64,000 nt of DNA, taken from positions 226,470,360 to 226,534,359 of the forward strand of contig NC_084793.1 of assembly GCF_963169125.1 (NCBI RefSeq), given 5' to 3'. The stretch comes from Humulus lupulus. Its lineage: Eukaryota; Streptophyta; Magnoliopsida; Rosales; Cannabaceae. Numbering within the stretch: the stretch's first letter is position 1; each line of letters starts with the position of its first letter. Shown here piece after piece: positions 10,083 through 23,103 of this stretch. The translations under genes were made by a program, and so were the position numbers. The notes under the pieces were generated by a model. That model had not been told where the DNA came from. It worked only from the letters and a program-made list of their open reading frames with translations, and searched no databases.

Positions 10083-10765
10083 GATGAAAACAACAGCAAA
10101 ACAATCTCATTGCATGATTTTGTTTTTAGGTATCAATCCATACGCATACATTTTGAACAAATACATTCAACCCATACCAAACCTAGGAAGGTAATTAATT
10201 AATGAATCCAGGAGAGTAACTAACAATCGATCCACACAAAAATTTCACAAAGCAACGGCTGCAACATCTGATGTGCATGTGAGCTTGTAGAGATGCCACA
10301 ATTTACGCATTTTCTCCACTTTTATATCTTCTTGTCTCTTTGCTTTTTCTTTTTTATAGTTATTTTGCAACATCTTTTCTATAATTCTTTGTAATATGAT
10401 CTTCCAAACACACTCAGACATTGCATCTGATACACTTTGATACTTAATCTGAAAGTCATTTTGTAAAAAATAATCAAAAGAGTCCTATTTTGCAATGTAA
10501 CATTCAAAAATAGTTTATTTTCACCCATTACTAGCACACACTCACAATGAGTGCTCGCTTAGATGACTTCAACGTCAATATTTGTTTTTAATAAATTTAT
10601 TTGTTATTTTTTCTATTATATATATATTAAATTTTTTTATTGTAAATTGTTGATTATTTTCTTATTTATAAATATTTTTAAAAAATCTATAGTTTTTTCT
10701 TTTTACTAATTTTTGGACATCAGCGGTTAAACTCTTTATGTATTACAAATATTAGAGTTAATTAC
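10083..10765 (+). other. PPR 3' flank
   Basis: AT-rich unique sequence after the PPR stop. AATAAA-like signals occur near 10590 (TTTAATAAATTTA). No other gene is seen. It ends at ATTAC (10761-10765), the target site of the large gypsy insertion; its continuation resumes at 31713. Confidence 0.5.
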
Positions 10766-11481
10766 TGTTGACTGGATTTTTGGCCAACTAACGCAGAGTT
10801 AAAATAATTAATTAGAGAGTTTTTACTTAGACAATCAATGAACTATAAATAAGTCAAGAAACGAATAACTATGAACAATGAATGACAAAAGACACCAGAA
10901 ATTATAGAGGTTCGGCTTCAGAGACTGGTAATGACCTACGTCCTCTTAGACTTGTTTTGATCTCAAAGGTTCACACAAGATAACCTGTGAAGACAGGCAT
11001 GATTCTAAATGTAAAAACAATACAGAATGGCAGAAAATTCTGCTTAGTGTTCCTCACAAGCTGGTCGGTATATTCCTAGTGATGATCGGTATCCTCAAAG
11101 TCTCTCCCCTTCCATGGTGGTGGAAGACTTGCATTTATACTGTCCCCGACGCCCAGCAGTTGCACTGCACCGCAACTGCTGCAAAATATCGCGGGCAGTG
11201 GTAATCCTATTCTTCAGGATTTTGACCGAGTTTTTAGGTGAAGTATTAGACGTGAGGAGGATGTAACTGACTTCATCTGACCAGGTATACCGGGTTTCCT
11301 GGAGAGCATACTGAGCAGCCTCTTTTCTGGTAAGCATACCGTGCAGCAATTGTCAATCATTTGGCAAGTGTGCTCTCTCCAGCTTGTTTGACAGTTGGAT
11401 GCCTATGCCACGTGTCAAGAATATGATAACACGTGTCCACGCTTTGATGCCACATCAGCTGCATATATTTTTGGGATAACA
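10766..11481 (-). repeat. 3' LTR of the Tat element (716 bp)
   Basis: Bounded by TGTTGACTGG and GGGATAACA; at its right edge the minus-strand polypurine tract CTTGGAGGGCAAA meets the LTR start TGTTATCCC. It contains a minus-strand TATA box (11131-11140) that its partner LTR lacks. Confidence 0.88.
11131..11140 (-). promoter_or_regulatory. TATA box in Tat 3' LTR
   Basis: GTATAAATGC on the minus strand, 340 bp inside the LTR from its minus-strand start, a usual promoter position. It survives only in this 3' copy. Confidence 0.5.
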
Positions 11482-11973
11482 TTTGCCCTCCAAGTTTGCA
11501 ATGGTTCTGAACAGTATGTAAACTTTCCCTTCTGGATACCACCCCGTCCAGCTTGGTCGGGGGTCTATTCTCGTCAAACCCTTCAGATTTCTTGCATGAA
11601 TGCGGTTTAATACAGAAAATAAAAACCTGCTTAGAGTAGCTTTTGTAGCGAGTAATCCGTTTTATTTTCTGACTTCACCAAAAAGCATTTTTTTACGGCC
11701 CTCTTTTGGTAAATTTTTACTCAGTGTCCTTGAAAAACGCCAAGAACAGCCTTCTAATAAATTTTTCGGAAAACCCTTCATTTTCTCGGTTTCCTTTACT
11801 TTTGATCTTGTCTTCCTTCTGCACGGTATATTGTGCCGTGTTTACTCCTGAACTGGTCGGTATGCCTTACGACAACTATACCGACCAACGTTGTTCGGTG
11901 CTCTCACCTCACTTTCCCCTTTTTCTTGTGTGCATAGACTATTCGAGGGAGGTGATCACCGAACTTCAACACC

Positions 11974-14451
11974 GTGTCTTCCATTTCAATGGCTCGCACC
12001 AAAAAGACAACCCAAGGCTCAAACGAAAAAGATCCTCGCATGGCACAGCGCGCTACCGGCGGGGATCCTAGAGAGGCATCACCCCCCGAGGAGGAGCCCA
12101 GTAGCTCGGAGCAGGAAGAAGATTCTGAGTCCGAGTATGCTATGGAAATTTATATTGAGACGATCATAAACTCATTGGCTGAGAAGGAGGAGGGTCCTCT
12201 CTATGTGGCTCCTGTTAGTACTATCTCCATTAAACAAATACAAAACGTGAAAAAGCATTTTAAGCTACAAGGTGTATCTATCTTCAAGCCTACTGACTGT
12301 CAGACTGCTAATTACCCTCGGGCTCAATTCTGCGCCTAGAGCCGATTCCATATGATCGCTGGAGCCACTCTCCCTCTTCGGCCATACTTTCAAAGTGTGG
12401 CTAATTATTTTGGGATTTGCCCGGCCCAAATCAGTCCTAAAGGCATAAGATTTATTTCCGCCCTCTATGTATTGTACAAATCTTTAGATTGGCCAGTGCC
12501 TTCTGCCCACGAAATTAATTACCTTTTTGACCTCAAATCTAGTCCCCGCCAAGGCCGCTTGGGGTATTTCTATTTTATCCATAGGGATTCCAATATTTAC
12601 CTGGCCAATATGGATAACATCTCCAAAGTTGGGGAGTATGCCAGCCATTACTTTCTCACTGAAAATATTGATGCCACTCACCTATCCTTTCAATGCAATG
12701 GTCCCTTTAGTTGTCCGGCTCCTACTTGGGAGATGGCTGAATGGGCCCGTAAGCTGGCCGCAATGGACCTCGACCTTAAAGACATGGTGGCTCTGACCAC
12801 CGCTGAGAAATTAACCAATGCTGGGCTTTACACCAATGCAGAGACGCAAGTCAAGGGTGCTACCCCCACTAGACATTCGCCTAGGAAGCACCCGCCTAGT
12901 ACTAAGTCCCATAACTCTCCACCATCTAAAAAACAAACCAGGCCATCTATACCTCTGTCCAGACCTTACGTGGCCCACCAAATAAGAAGCTCGGCAGGGG
13001 TAGTCATTCGAGAGCTTGTTGATCATAGTGTTCCAAAAGCTGCCGCTGCCCCCCAATTTGGAAAGGGGAAGCAAATTGAAGTGGAGCGTTTAAACTCTTG
13101 GTCCTCAGACAGTGATGAAGATGCATTGCCTGAAGCAGCCGGTTGCTCGGGGGGAGACGAAGAGGGTGACTTCACTCTCTTTATATTACTTTCTTTGCAT
13201 TCTTTCGTCATTATAATTTTTTGCTTGTTCCAATGTTGGTCAGCGTCTTACTAACTCTTTTTTTTGGTTTGCAGATATGTCGTCTGTGCTCTTTAAGAAA
13301 TTTTCTCAGAAGCATGCCACCAATCTGAGTAGTGAGGTTCCCCTAGCCAAACGCCAGAAGGCAGACTCTCCTGATGAACTTGCCGAGCAGGTTGCTAGGA
13401 CCCCCAAACAGACTCCTCGAAAAAGGTCACAGTCGCAGACTCCGATTTGAAAATCTGCTAAAGGCAAGGGACCTCAGACTAAGGAGGTTATTCACTCGTC
13501 CCATGCACAAAGGTCTGGCCCCCCGAACAGAGTCCCAGAGGGTGCTGCAAAGGACTCTGCCGATGAGTTTCATGGACCTTTAAAGAAGGCCCTAGCCATT
13601 CATCAAGGCCACACAAAAAGGGTGTCCTCTACCCAATCTGACTTCATTACTAATTTAAGTACCAAATCCTTGGATTATATCATCAGTATTGGCCTCCAAG
13701 ATGTTGTTAGGGGTAAGTATTTGGCTTTCTTGGAGCTAAATGATTTTCCTTGTCTGTCACTTGTTCTCAGTTTCCTTATTTTCTGCTGCAAGGTATGCTA
13801 GTCCTTAGCTATGCTCATTACTGTACAAAGGTGTGAGCAAGCAAGTGATTGAGTTGGTGAAGGAGTCTGAAGAAAAAACATCCCAAATTACTGAGTTGTC
13901 CGACCAAGTTCAGAATCTTCAAAGGAGCAGGCTACTAAGGAAAATGAGAGTCTTAAAAATGCTGCAGAGCAAAGGGACCTTGATGTTAACCAGTTGGAGA
14001 GGAGGATTGAAGAGCTGAAGGAAAAGATTGTTGCTGTTGAGAAGGCCGCCCAGGAAAAGGAGGACAAACTGGCAAAGGCTCTTGAGCAAGAAAAATTTGA
14101 TCGGGCTGCCGATGCTAAGGCTTTGGAGGATTTTGCACTTTCTTTGATTTTTGGGTTCGTAACAAAACACTAGACTTCAGTTATTTGGGAGAGGCTTACG
14201 ATGAGCTCATGCAGTACTGCACTGAGCGGGAGAAGAACGAGGCTCCGACCAGACCTGCTGAGCAGCTGCCAGTCTTTGAGCCAGAGACTGTCGAGCCGCC
14301 CACTGAGCAAGTCGTCATGGCTCCTAAAGAGGGTGTCTTGCCATCTGACCCAAGTTCTTCAACTGAGGCTCCAACTCCTGCAGACCAGTCCAGCAATCTT
14401 CCAGCCAAAACTCCTGTTGTTGAGCCCGAGCAACACATCCCTCACTCTTGA
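11974..14451 (+). pseudogene. Antisense extra gene of Tat element, 3 exons
   Basis: A spliced gene opposite in strand to gag-pol. Exon 1 (11974-13165; a second ATG is at 11986) has an acidic Ser/Glu start, then a globular part with ISPKGIRF and GYFYFIHRD that recalls the 'putative gypsy type transposon' family (Pfam Transposase_28), then a basic Ser/Pro stretch. The intron 13166-13274 (GT...TTTGCAG) keeps the frame into exon 2 (13275-13712). A GTAAGT donor leads to exon 3 (from about 13793), a Lys/Glu coiled coil ending in DFSYLGEAYDELM-like text and a Pro/Glu tail, stop at 14449. Breaks: TAG 12337, TGA 13448, shifts near 13831, 13922 and 14160. Tat elements often carry such a gene between pol and the 3' LTR; its function is unknown. 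It could have been captured from a host gene. Confidence 0.75.
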
Positions 14452-15332
14452 GAGCTCTACCTGTCTTTTTTTTTTTTTATTTATCTATGTCTATGTTTGA
14501 ACAAAAGTGATTGAGCCGAGCAGTATTTATTCTCGCGCACTCATTTTCCTTTTGTTGAAACATCAATTGAGCCGAGCAACTTTTAATCTTGAACGCCTTT
14601 TGACACATGTCTATATGATATTTTTATTTGGGTATGTATCTGCTCGTACCTTATTTTTCATTACTGCTCAGTGTATATTGTTTTTTTTAGGAGCTATGCG
14701 GCTCTGTTTGGAGCTGTGCGACTCTATCTGTTGATCGGTGCTAATCAATTTTTTCGAATGAGTTGTAAACAATACTGTTTAGCCGTATCTACAGAAATTG
14801 TTTTATGGCTCTTTTGGTTGCCTGTCATACCGAGCAACGCGCAAGCACTTTAAGATTAATAAAAATTAACGTTTCTATGTCCTTTTAATTACGCGCTTTT
14901 TTTCTCTTTTTGTCCATGTATGACTATGGTGCCCCCTGAGTGACCGGGCAGGATTCATAACTCTTGGGTTATCCTCTTGGTCACTTGCTAATTGACCAGA
15001 GTTGTACGTAATAACATGTTCGGGTATATGTGGGTTTGCCAACACATTCAAAGGTGTCATACACTACCGACAATTCGTGATGTAATTCACTAGTTAACAA
15101 GATAATCATTGTAAAAATAAAGGCTTGTAAAAATGGACAAAGCGTGTCTTATTGATTAAAGATTAACCATACAAGTAGCGTCGCTACAAAGTAGCTTACA
15201 TCCATAAACATTAATTATTACAATAAATGGGCAAATCGTGCCTATGCATAATTAATAAAACTAACTTTGGCTGGTCGGTGATAAGGGCAATCATGCCTGT
15301 ACCGGCCAGTCAATGATCACTTAAAAGCAATC
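14452..15332. other. Spacer between antisense gene and pol end
   Basis: Non-coding stretch between two convergent genes of the Tat element: the antisense gene ends at 14451 and the pol stop is at 15333. It contains T-rich runs (14466-14480) and GAGCCGAGCA words also present in neighbouring Tat sequence. No hairpin terminator or further gene was recognised. Confidence 0.5.
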
Positions 15333-16712
15333 TTATTGGTAGTACTTCCTTAGGTGTTCCCCATTCCAATAATGGGGGACAGGTACTAGCTGGAGATCTT
15401 GGTTATACCGTGCTAGCTTGTATGTGCCAGGGGGTACTATCACCGTAACCTGGTAAGGGCTTTCCCAGCTGGGGCCTAGTACTCCAGCTGAAGCATCTCA
15501 AGTTTCTAGGAATATTCTTCGTAAGACCAGGTCTCTTACGTAAAATTTTCATTCCTTAACTCTAGAATTGAAGTACCATGCAATTTTTTGCTGATGGGCA
15601 GCCAAGGGTATGTTGGACTTTTCGCGTCTTTCTTTAATTAGGTCCAAGGATTCGGCTAACAGTTGGTGATTACCATTCTGGTCGTATTTCGTGCGCCTGT
15701 GAGATGGTGGAGTCACCTCCACGGGCAGCATCGCTTCATACCCGTATGTAAGTGCAAAGGGGGTATCTCCAGTAGTTGTTCGCTTGGTAGTCCTATAGGA
15801 CCACAACACTTCAGGTAGTCTTTCGGGCCAGTTTCGCTTAGCCTCTTCTAAACGCTTCTTTAGTGTGTCTTTGAGAGTCTTGTTAACTACTTCTACTTGT
15901 CCATTTGCCTAGGGGTGCGAGACTGTTGAGAAGCTTTTTGTGATTCTGTGTCTAGCACAGAAATTAGTAAATAACTGGCTGTCAAACTGCGTGCCATTGT
16001 CAGACACTATATTGTGGGGTATACCAAACCTACAAATTATCTTCTTCACCACAAAGTCCAATACTTTCTTAGAAGTGATTGTTGCCAGCGGCTCGGTCTC
16101 TGTTCATTTAGTAAAGTAATCCAATGCTACTACCGCATACTATACACCCCCCTTTCCTTTTGGCAACCGACCAATAAGGTCGATCCCCCATATGGCAAAG
16201 GGCCATGGACTTTGCATCCATGTTAGTTCGTTTGGGGCTGCTCGGGGGATTTTTGCAAATCTCTGACACTTGTCACATTTTTGAACATGTGTTATGGAGT
16301 CCTCATTCATAGTTGGCCAGAAATAGCCTTGCCTTAGAATTTTCTTAGATAGACTCTGCCCCTCAGCATGATTCCCACAAAAACCCTAATGTACCTCTTC
16401 AAGAAATCGTTCTGATTCTATTTGATTAACGCACCTAAGTAATGGCATGGAAAATCCTCTTCTGTACATGACCAAGGTCAGGATGAGGTACCGAGCAACT
16501 TTCCTTATCAATTTTCTAGACTCGTTACGATTTTTGGGCAGGATTCTGTGCTCTAGATAAGCTACAATCGGGGTCATCCAAGACGGAGTGTTGTCTAGTA
16601 GAAGGATAGGTTCTGGTAGGTTGATACTGGGTTGGTCCATATACTCAATGGGGACCAAATTGGCTTTGTCCACCATGGCACTGCTGGCCAGCCTAGCCAG
16701 TGCATCTGCCAT
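15333..16712 (-). pseudogene. Tat integrase
   Basis: The integrase part of the Tat pol, in pieces across two or three frames. An HHCC zinc-binding region (CDKCQRFA) lies near 16260-16300. Catalytic-core motifs can be followed: GIDLIGRLP (first Asp), VSDNGTQFDS (second Asp) and ANGQVEVVNK (Glu). They are followed by LWSYRTTKRTTTGDTPF near 15800 and a C-terminal block ending EHLRKYY before TAA at 15333. The three catalytic residues are readable, but several nonsense codons interrupt the frame. It would insert element cDNA into chromosomes. Confidence 0.8.
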
Positions 16713-16736
16713 GGAATTTTGTTCTCTAGGTATCTG

Positions 16737-17504
16737 CTAAATGGTGTATCGCTTAATCTGAGCAAGAAAATATTTGATTTTACTGAGATAGGCTGCCATT
16801 TTCTCTCCCCGAGCAACGTATTCTCTGAGTGCGTGGTTGACAACTAGTTGTGAATTGCTATATATCTCCAAGGATTCAGCTTTTACTTCTTTAGTTAATC
16901 TTAGGCTTGCAATTAGTGCTTCGTATTCTGCTTCGTTATTGGACGCCTCAAATCCAAAACGAAGTGCACAATGGATGCGTTTCCCTTCAGGGGTGATTAG
17001 AGTGAGACTAGCTCCGGAAAATTGGTCGGTAGACAAGCCGTCTACATGTAGTTTCCAGGCTTGTTGTTCTTTTTCAGAATCAATAGTGCTGGACTCTGCG
17101 TTTCCGACATTTTGCGCAACATTTATGCTGTGCGGTAGCCCAGACTCGGATGACTGCTCGGCTATGACTCCGTTTGGTTCCGGTATTCCAGTACACTCAG
17201 CTTCAAAATCTGCTAGAGCCTGGCCTTTAATTGCTGTTCGGGGCTGGTAGGTAATCTCATATTGCCCGAGCTCTATAGACCATTTGAGCAATCGACCAGA
17301 GATGTCTGGATTTTGCAAGACTTGGCGCAGTGGTTGGCCGGTAAGAACTCTGATGGGATGTGCCTGGAAGTATGGGTGAAGTTTTTTGGACGACAAGAGC
17401 AGGCAGTAAGTTAATTTTTCAATTAGTGAATACCTGCTTTCGACTTCGACCAGCCTTTTACTGACATAGTAAATTGGGTGCTGGATCTTGTTTTCCTCTT
17501 TCAC
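16737..17504 (-). pseudogene. Tat RNase H and second archaeal-type RNase H
   Basis: A 255-residue open piece. The first part (IYYVSKRLVEVESRY to WSIELGQYEITYQPR) is the end of the standard gypsy RNase H. It is followed by a spacer with EPNG and SESG, and then a second RNase H starting WKLHVDGLS, with NNEAEYEALI and SNSQLVVNH. The second domain is the archaeal-type RNase H (aRH) found in Tat-lineage elements, and is the best lineage marker here. The initial catalytic Asp (HVDG), the Glu (NNEAEYEA) and the next acidic position (here SNSQL, where DSQL is expected: Asp replaced by Asn) can be seen, so the domain is probably inactive. Confidence 0.82.
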
Positions 17505-17600
17505 CAGGACTGCACTGACAGCGTGTTGAGTTACTGCCAGGTATGCACATAGTTCTTCACCCTCCAGAGGTTTTGAAAGGATCGGGGGTTGTGCCAGCTA

Positions 17601-18662
17601 CTACTTTAGAGCTTGGAAGGCTTGTTCGCACTCTTCACTCCGTTCAAATTTCTTTGTGCCTCTAAGGATATTAAAAAACAAAATACACCTATCATTTGAT
17701 TTAGACACAAATCTGCTGAGTGCTGCTATGCATCCTATTAGGCTCTGTACGTCTTTGATCCTGGTTGTTGAGGGCATGTCCAGCAATGCTTTTATCTTTT
17801 CGGGGTTTGCCTCTATTCCTCTGGAGTTTACTATGAACCCCAAAAATTTTCCCGACCCCACACCAAAGGAGCATTTTAGGGGGTTTAATTTCATTTTATA
17901 CTGCCTTAGGACATCGAAACACTCCTCCAAGTCCTCAATGTGCCCTTCAGCCTGTTGGGATTTTACCAACATATCGTCCATATAAACTTCCATGTTTCTC
18001 CTTATTTGGTCCTTGAACATACGGTTTACCAGCTGCTGATATGTTGCTTCAACATTTTTTAGGCCGAACGATATTACTCTGTAGCAGTACAACCCCACAT
18101 TTGTGCGGAAACTTGTATGCTCATGGTCAGGTGGATGCATGCTTATTTGGTTGTACCCTGAGTAGGCATCCATGAAGGTTAAAATTTCGTGGCCGGCTGT
18201 AGCATCCACCAGTTGGTCAATTCTTTAAAGTGGGAAGCAATCTTTGGGGCATGTTTTATTCAAATCTGTAAAATCTATACATACCCTTCACTTGATGTTA
18301 GGCTTTGGCACCAATACGAGATTGGAAACCCATTCAGGATAAAAGGCTTCCCTGATAAAGTTGTTGTTTCGGAGCTTCTCCACTTCCTCCTTTAATGCAT
18401 TTGCTCTCGTCTGATCTAGTAACCTCCTTTTTTGTTGCACGAACTTGAAGTTTTATGTGTCAATGTTAAGGGCATGGATTATAATGGTCGGGCAGATCCC
18501 CACCATGTCATCATGTGACCAGGCGAATACATCATGGTTGTCCCACAGGAACTGGATCAAAGAGAATCTTATGTTCTTGGACAGCCCTTTCCCTACCTTG
18601 ACAACCATGGTCGGGTAATCCGGGTCAAGTGGGACCTCTTCCAACTCTTCGACTGGACCCAC
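17601..18662 (-). pseudogene. Tat reverse transcriptase
   Basis: The N-terminal part (18453-18662, with DNHDVFAWSHDDM) and the main body (17601-18209) are separated by a stop and a frame change. The body has FMDAYSGYNQI, the FGLKNVEATYQQ block and the catalytic YMDDMLVKS motif, then the thumb-like GFIVNSRGIEANP. YMDD is the form usual in Tat elements. It would copy the element RNA into cDNA in cytoplasmic particles; here it is broken. Confidence 0.88.
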
Positions 18663-18722
18663 CCCCGTATCCGTATCCCCAAAATGAGGGTCTATGTCAT
18701 CTCTCCCGTTTTGGGCTGCATC

Positions 18723-19285
18723 CTATTTATGGTGACTGGGCCCTGCAGGTTGGGCGGTATAGACTGCCTTGCCTACATTTTTGACTGATGAATTATAACA
18801 TTCTCTGGTCACCAGTTGGTTCCCCTTAAGACACCCTACACCTACTCGAGTCGGAAATTTGAGTAATAAGTGAAAAACCGAGGAGACAGCTCGGAGGTCA
18901 TACAAGACCGGTCGACCTATCATGGCATTGTACAGATTGGGAATGTCAATTACCACGAACAAAGCCATTACCATGTTGCCCTTAGGTGCTGTCCCTACTG
19001 TTAAAGGTAACCTTATGCTTCCATAGGGGGCCATATCGTTTCCAGTAAACCAATACAACAGCTGCTCGCATGGTTCCAAGTCTTTAACGCTTAAGTTCAT
19101 CCTCTCTAGGGTATTTTTGAATAGAATATTGGCAGACGAACCGTGGTCAATCATCGTCCGAGCCACAATCATGTTGACGATTTGCACCTCTACCACGATC
19201 ATGTATCGAGGTTGCTTGGGAGTACGCTCCTGGACAGCCAGTACATCTTCCTCTTTCTCGTGTCTAAGGGAACGAGCGTATCCTT
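18723..19285 (-). pseudogene. Tat aspartic protease, 5' edge cut by copia
   Basis: The piece holds TMIDHGSSANILF, the retropepsin active-site region. Tat elements usually have D-N-G at this site; here it is D-H-G. Downstream are GSIRLPLTVG and YNAMIGRPVLYDLRAV, typical of Tat proteases. The frame is continuous up to the copia insertion at 19285; removing that element rejoins it to gag at 26198 (SGKARER to YARSLRHE). The protease would cut the Gag-Pol precursor. Confidence 0.82.
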
Positions 19286-20398
19286 TGTTAGGAAAATATG
19301 TATTTTGCCTCAATGGAAATAATAATAAATTACAACTCTATGCAATATATTACAAATGAATAATGATTGATTAAAAAGAGTTACAACTCTATAACTAAAA
19401 ATTACAAATAAACAAAGAAAATGAAGAAGATGATGAAGAAGAAGAGAATAGTAAAATATAACTCTAAGCAAGAGGTTACAAATAAAGTAAAGTGTTTGAA
19501 ACAAAAGAAAAGAAAAGATTACAACTCTTGAACAAGAAATACAAGTAAATAGAGAAGAACAATATAAAGATGAAAAGTAATAGAATGAAAGAAAGGAACA
19601 AGAAACAAAAGATGAACAACTCTCACTCACACTACCAAAGTGAAGAGTGTTGGGGATCACCAACTTGAACAAGGTTTGAAACCTTTGTCCAAAAGCTTAT
19701 TTCCCCATAACTCAATCACTAAGGGATCTCTCACAGATTATAGGAAATGCTTTATGGAATTATCAAGCCTCAAGGTGTTTCTATCCAAGTGCTCTAATGG
19801 ATAGAAATGTTGTGTCTTACAAATTAGCTATAGGCTCCTATTTATAGAGTTTAGAGACACCCTTTGAATTTCAAATTCCACCAACCCCAATGGCTGTTAC
19901 CAATGTTTAATTGGATTAATATGGAATTAAAAAGGATATTTGGGAGTTATTTGGGTTTTTTGAGCCGTTCAACAAAGATTGAAAAAACTGAAAAATTGGT
20001 CAGTTTTTGGCCTGTGGCCGCGACCACCGACCAATTTCAGCACATAAAAATGTGCTGTTTTTCCAAACGGTTCCAAACCCTCCCAAATGATTTTGTAACT
20101 CCCAAAACACATTATTGGGGTTAAAACCATATCTCTAACAGCCATTTCACATATAACTTTATGAAATTCATCTCAATATTGTGTAACAACAAATTTACAC
20201 AATAAAGGGTAATATTTGGAAGTTACAAATTTGTAACACCAAATATGTTACATTATTTGGATATATCTCATATATCTAAATATTGTAACTCTCTATTATA
20301 TGTTACAATATGTGACACTCTTTGTCACATTTATTTAATCTAAAACATTATATTATAATATAATATAATATTACATTATATTATAAAATAATATAACA
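19286..20398 (-). repeat. Copia 3' LTR (1113 bp)
   Basis: Runs from TGTTAGG to ATAACA. On the minus strand it follows the polypurine tract TAGTGGGGGAA (20399-20412 region). A TATA box (CTATTTATA on plus, 19838-19846) is shared with the partner LTR and the solo LTR at 37826-38808. Confidence 0.9.
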
Positions 20399-21064
20399 TT
20401 CCCCCACTAGATTAAATAGTTATCTATTGTAACACTTATTTAATCAATCATTATATTTTGAAATATAACATATCCCCCACTTGATTAAATAAGAACTCTC
20501 TCTTATAGGAGTCATTGCATTAGTGCATAAAGCAAACTGTTTTTCAACGTGAACTTTACTATAGTGTAATTATCACAAAATTTGTCGAAAATTTGGTTGC
20601 ACTAGGCATTGAACCATATTTTCATGATCACAAATCGGTGATAACACAGACACCTTTGCGATGTTCACTTGAGACCTCTATGTCTCGCTTTGCACCGTTA
20701 ATGGCCATGTGCACTTTCCATTCATGGACGTTCTTGAGAATACTCCCAATTCTCATGAGAGGCGGCACCACCCCTAGGTCCATATAGGTAGAATTCTTAC
20801 AGTATTTTGTTACCAAAAATACTTGTCTTTACAAGACTGAATTCTATTAAAAAACCTTTCAGTTTTAACCCTCCATTTGGTAACACACAAGTACTCAATA
20901 TCTCAGATGGGACTTGTTTTGAGTACAACTAATATTCACTTGATTGACTTGTTATTACCTATTGAACCTAACACTAGTTGAATAACTAGTGTTAAGATAG
21001 GTTACCATCAATCGTGAATCTCTCTAGGGAGTTTAAGTCTCATCCCTGGAGATGATGCGGCCAC
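20399..21064 (-). other. Copia 3' untranslated region with PPT
   Basis: Non-coding between the pol stop (21065) and the 3' LTR. The polypurine tract (minus AGTGGGGGAA) lies at its left edge, where plus-strand DNA synthesis would start. A second CCCCCAC run occurs at 20474-20480. No further gene seen. Confidence 0.65.
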
Positions 21065-23014
21065 TTAATCCCTCGTTAGTGGCTTAGTGAAAGGATCCGC
21101 CAGATTTTCACTTGTTCTCACATAGGATATTGAGATGACTCCTCTTTGAATCAATTCTCTTACATATCCATGTCTTAGACTAATGTGTCTAGACTTCCCA
21201 TTATACACTCCGTTGTATGCTCTAGCCAATGTCGCTTGGCTATCACAATGTATCGATATAGTAGATACATTCTCTTTGATTAGGGGAATCTCTATCAACA
21301 GATCCCTTAACCATTCGGCCTCTTTTCCGGTAGCAGCTAGAGCTATGAACTCTGCTTCCATAGTGGAATGAGATATACAGGTTTGTTTCTTGGAACCCCA
21401 AGAAATTGCACCTCCACCAAATGTAAATACCCAACTAGTTGTGGACAAGTTGTACCCAAGATTGGATATCCAACTTGCATCTGTATATCCTTCTAATATC
21501 GAAGGAAATTTGGAGTAATGAAGGCTTAGTCCTTTGGTTTTCTTGAGATAACCTAGGACTCTTCCAATTACCTTCCAGTGATCCACACTTGGATTACTTG
21601 TAAACCTACTAAGTTTACTTACCGCAAATGCTATATCAGGTCTAGTACACTGGGCAACGTACATTAGACTCCCTATAGCACTAGCGTACTCCAATTGAGC
21701 CACCGCTCTTCCTTCATTCTTCTCTAGTTTTACACTATGATCGAATGGAGTATTGGCATCTTTAACCTTGAGATGGTTAAATTTGTTCAATACTTTCTCA
21801 ACATAGTGGGCTTGCCCTAACGCAAAACCCCCAATATGTTTCTTTACTTTGATACCGAGTATGGTGTCAACTTCTCGAAGATCTTTCATCTTGAAGGTTG
21901 ATGATAGAAATCTCTTCGTTTCTTCTATCCCTTTCATGCTATTACTTAGAATAAGCATGTCATCCACATATAAGCAAACAATGATCACATATCCCTTACA
22001 AGTTTTGGAATACAAACACTTGTGTCCATTGGTATGTCTAAACCCATTAGACATGATGGCTTGATCAAATTTCTCATGCCATTGCTTAGGAGCTTGTTTC
22101 AATCCATATAAGGATTTTACAAGTCTACAAACTTTATGTTCATATTTTGGTAGGACAAACCCTTCGGGTTGTTCCATATAGGCCTCCTCATTGAGGTCAC
22201 CATTAAGGAATGTCGTTTTGACATCCATTTGATGAACATGCAAGTTGTGTATAGAAGCTAAAGTGAACAAAATTCTTATAGAAGTTGTTCTTGCAACAGG
22301 CGCATAGGTATCAAAATAATCAATACCCTCGTTTTGCCTAAACCCTTTAGCTACTAATCTAGCTTTAAAGGTTTGGATAGTGCCATTAGTGTGGTATTTT
22401 CTCCTAAATACCCACTTACACCCAATTGGCTTAGACCCCGGTGGGAGGTCTACCAATTCCCAAGTGTTATTGGAAAGAATGGAATCCATCTCATCATTGA
22501 TGGCTTCTTTCCAAAATGCACTATCTCTTGATTGCATAGCTTCTTTATAAGTCTTAGGATCATCCTCAACGAGAAGTACAATAGGAATTTTCCTAATGAC
22601 TTCCTCTCTATTTCCTTCTACCATGTAGAATGAAATTCGTTGAGAATCTATCTCATCCACTACTAGACTTTTATGATTTTTAAGCCTTTGACTTCTTCTA
22701 GTTTCAAAGGGTTGCTTTACATCCTTTTTAGAATTCTCCTCTTGAGAATCAACTTTGGATGTAGAAGCTTGAGAATTGTTCTCATATAACAAATTCTCCT
22801 TTAGAGATGTTGAAGCTTGAGAATTGTTGTCACATAACATATTCTCAAAAAATTCAACTTCTCTAGATTCAATCACAACATTAGACTCTAAGTCTAATAG
22901 CCTATAAGCTTTACTATTGTTGGCATAACCAACAAAAACACACTTTATGGCTCTTGAACCTAACTTTGTTCTATTAGGTTCGTTTTTCTTGCAATATGCA
23001 AGACACCCCCACAC
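21065..23014 (-). pseudogene. Copia reverse transcriptase and RNase H
   Basis: A 649-residue open piece. The end of the integrase ([23 protein letters not shown]) is followed by a low-complexity linker, then the RT. The RT has [36 protein letters not shown], catalytic YVDDMLILS, and [20 protein letters not shown]. RNase H follows with [20 protein letters not shown] and IHCDSQATL, and the frame ends after [11 protein letters not shown]. This half is fully open and only the upstream join is broken, so the copy decayed recently. It is separated from the integrase piece by one stop and one shift at 23014-23106. Confidence 0.9.
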
Positions 23015-23103
23015 TTTGAAGTACCCTATGTTGGGTTTTCTTCCTTTCCATAACTCATATGGAGATATCTCATTTTCGTCATCGGTATTCGATTAAGAAT
23101 GTG

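Noticed and set aside
19310..19672. Cys/Ser/Phe-rich minus ORF of 120 codons, repeated at 25081-25431
   Set aside because: It is LTR sequence present in both copia LTRs; low-complexity translation of GAAGAA/AACAA repeats, not a gene.
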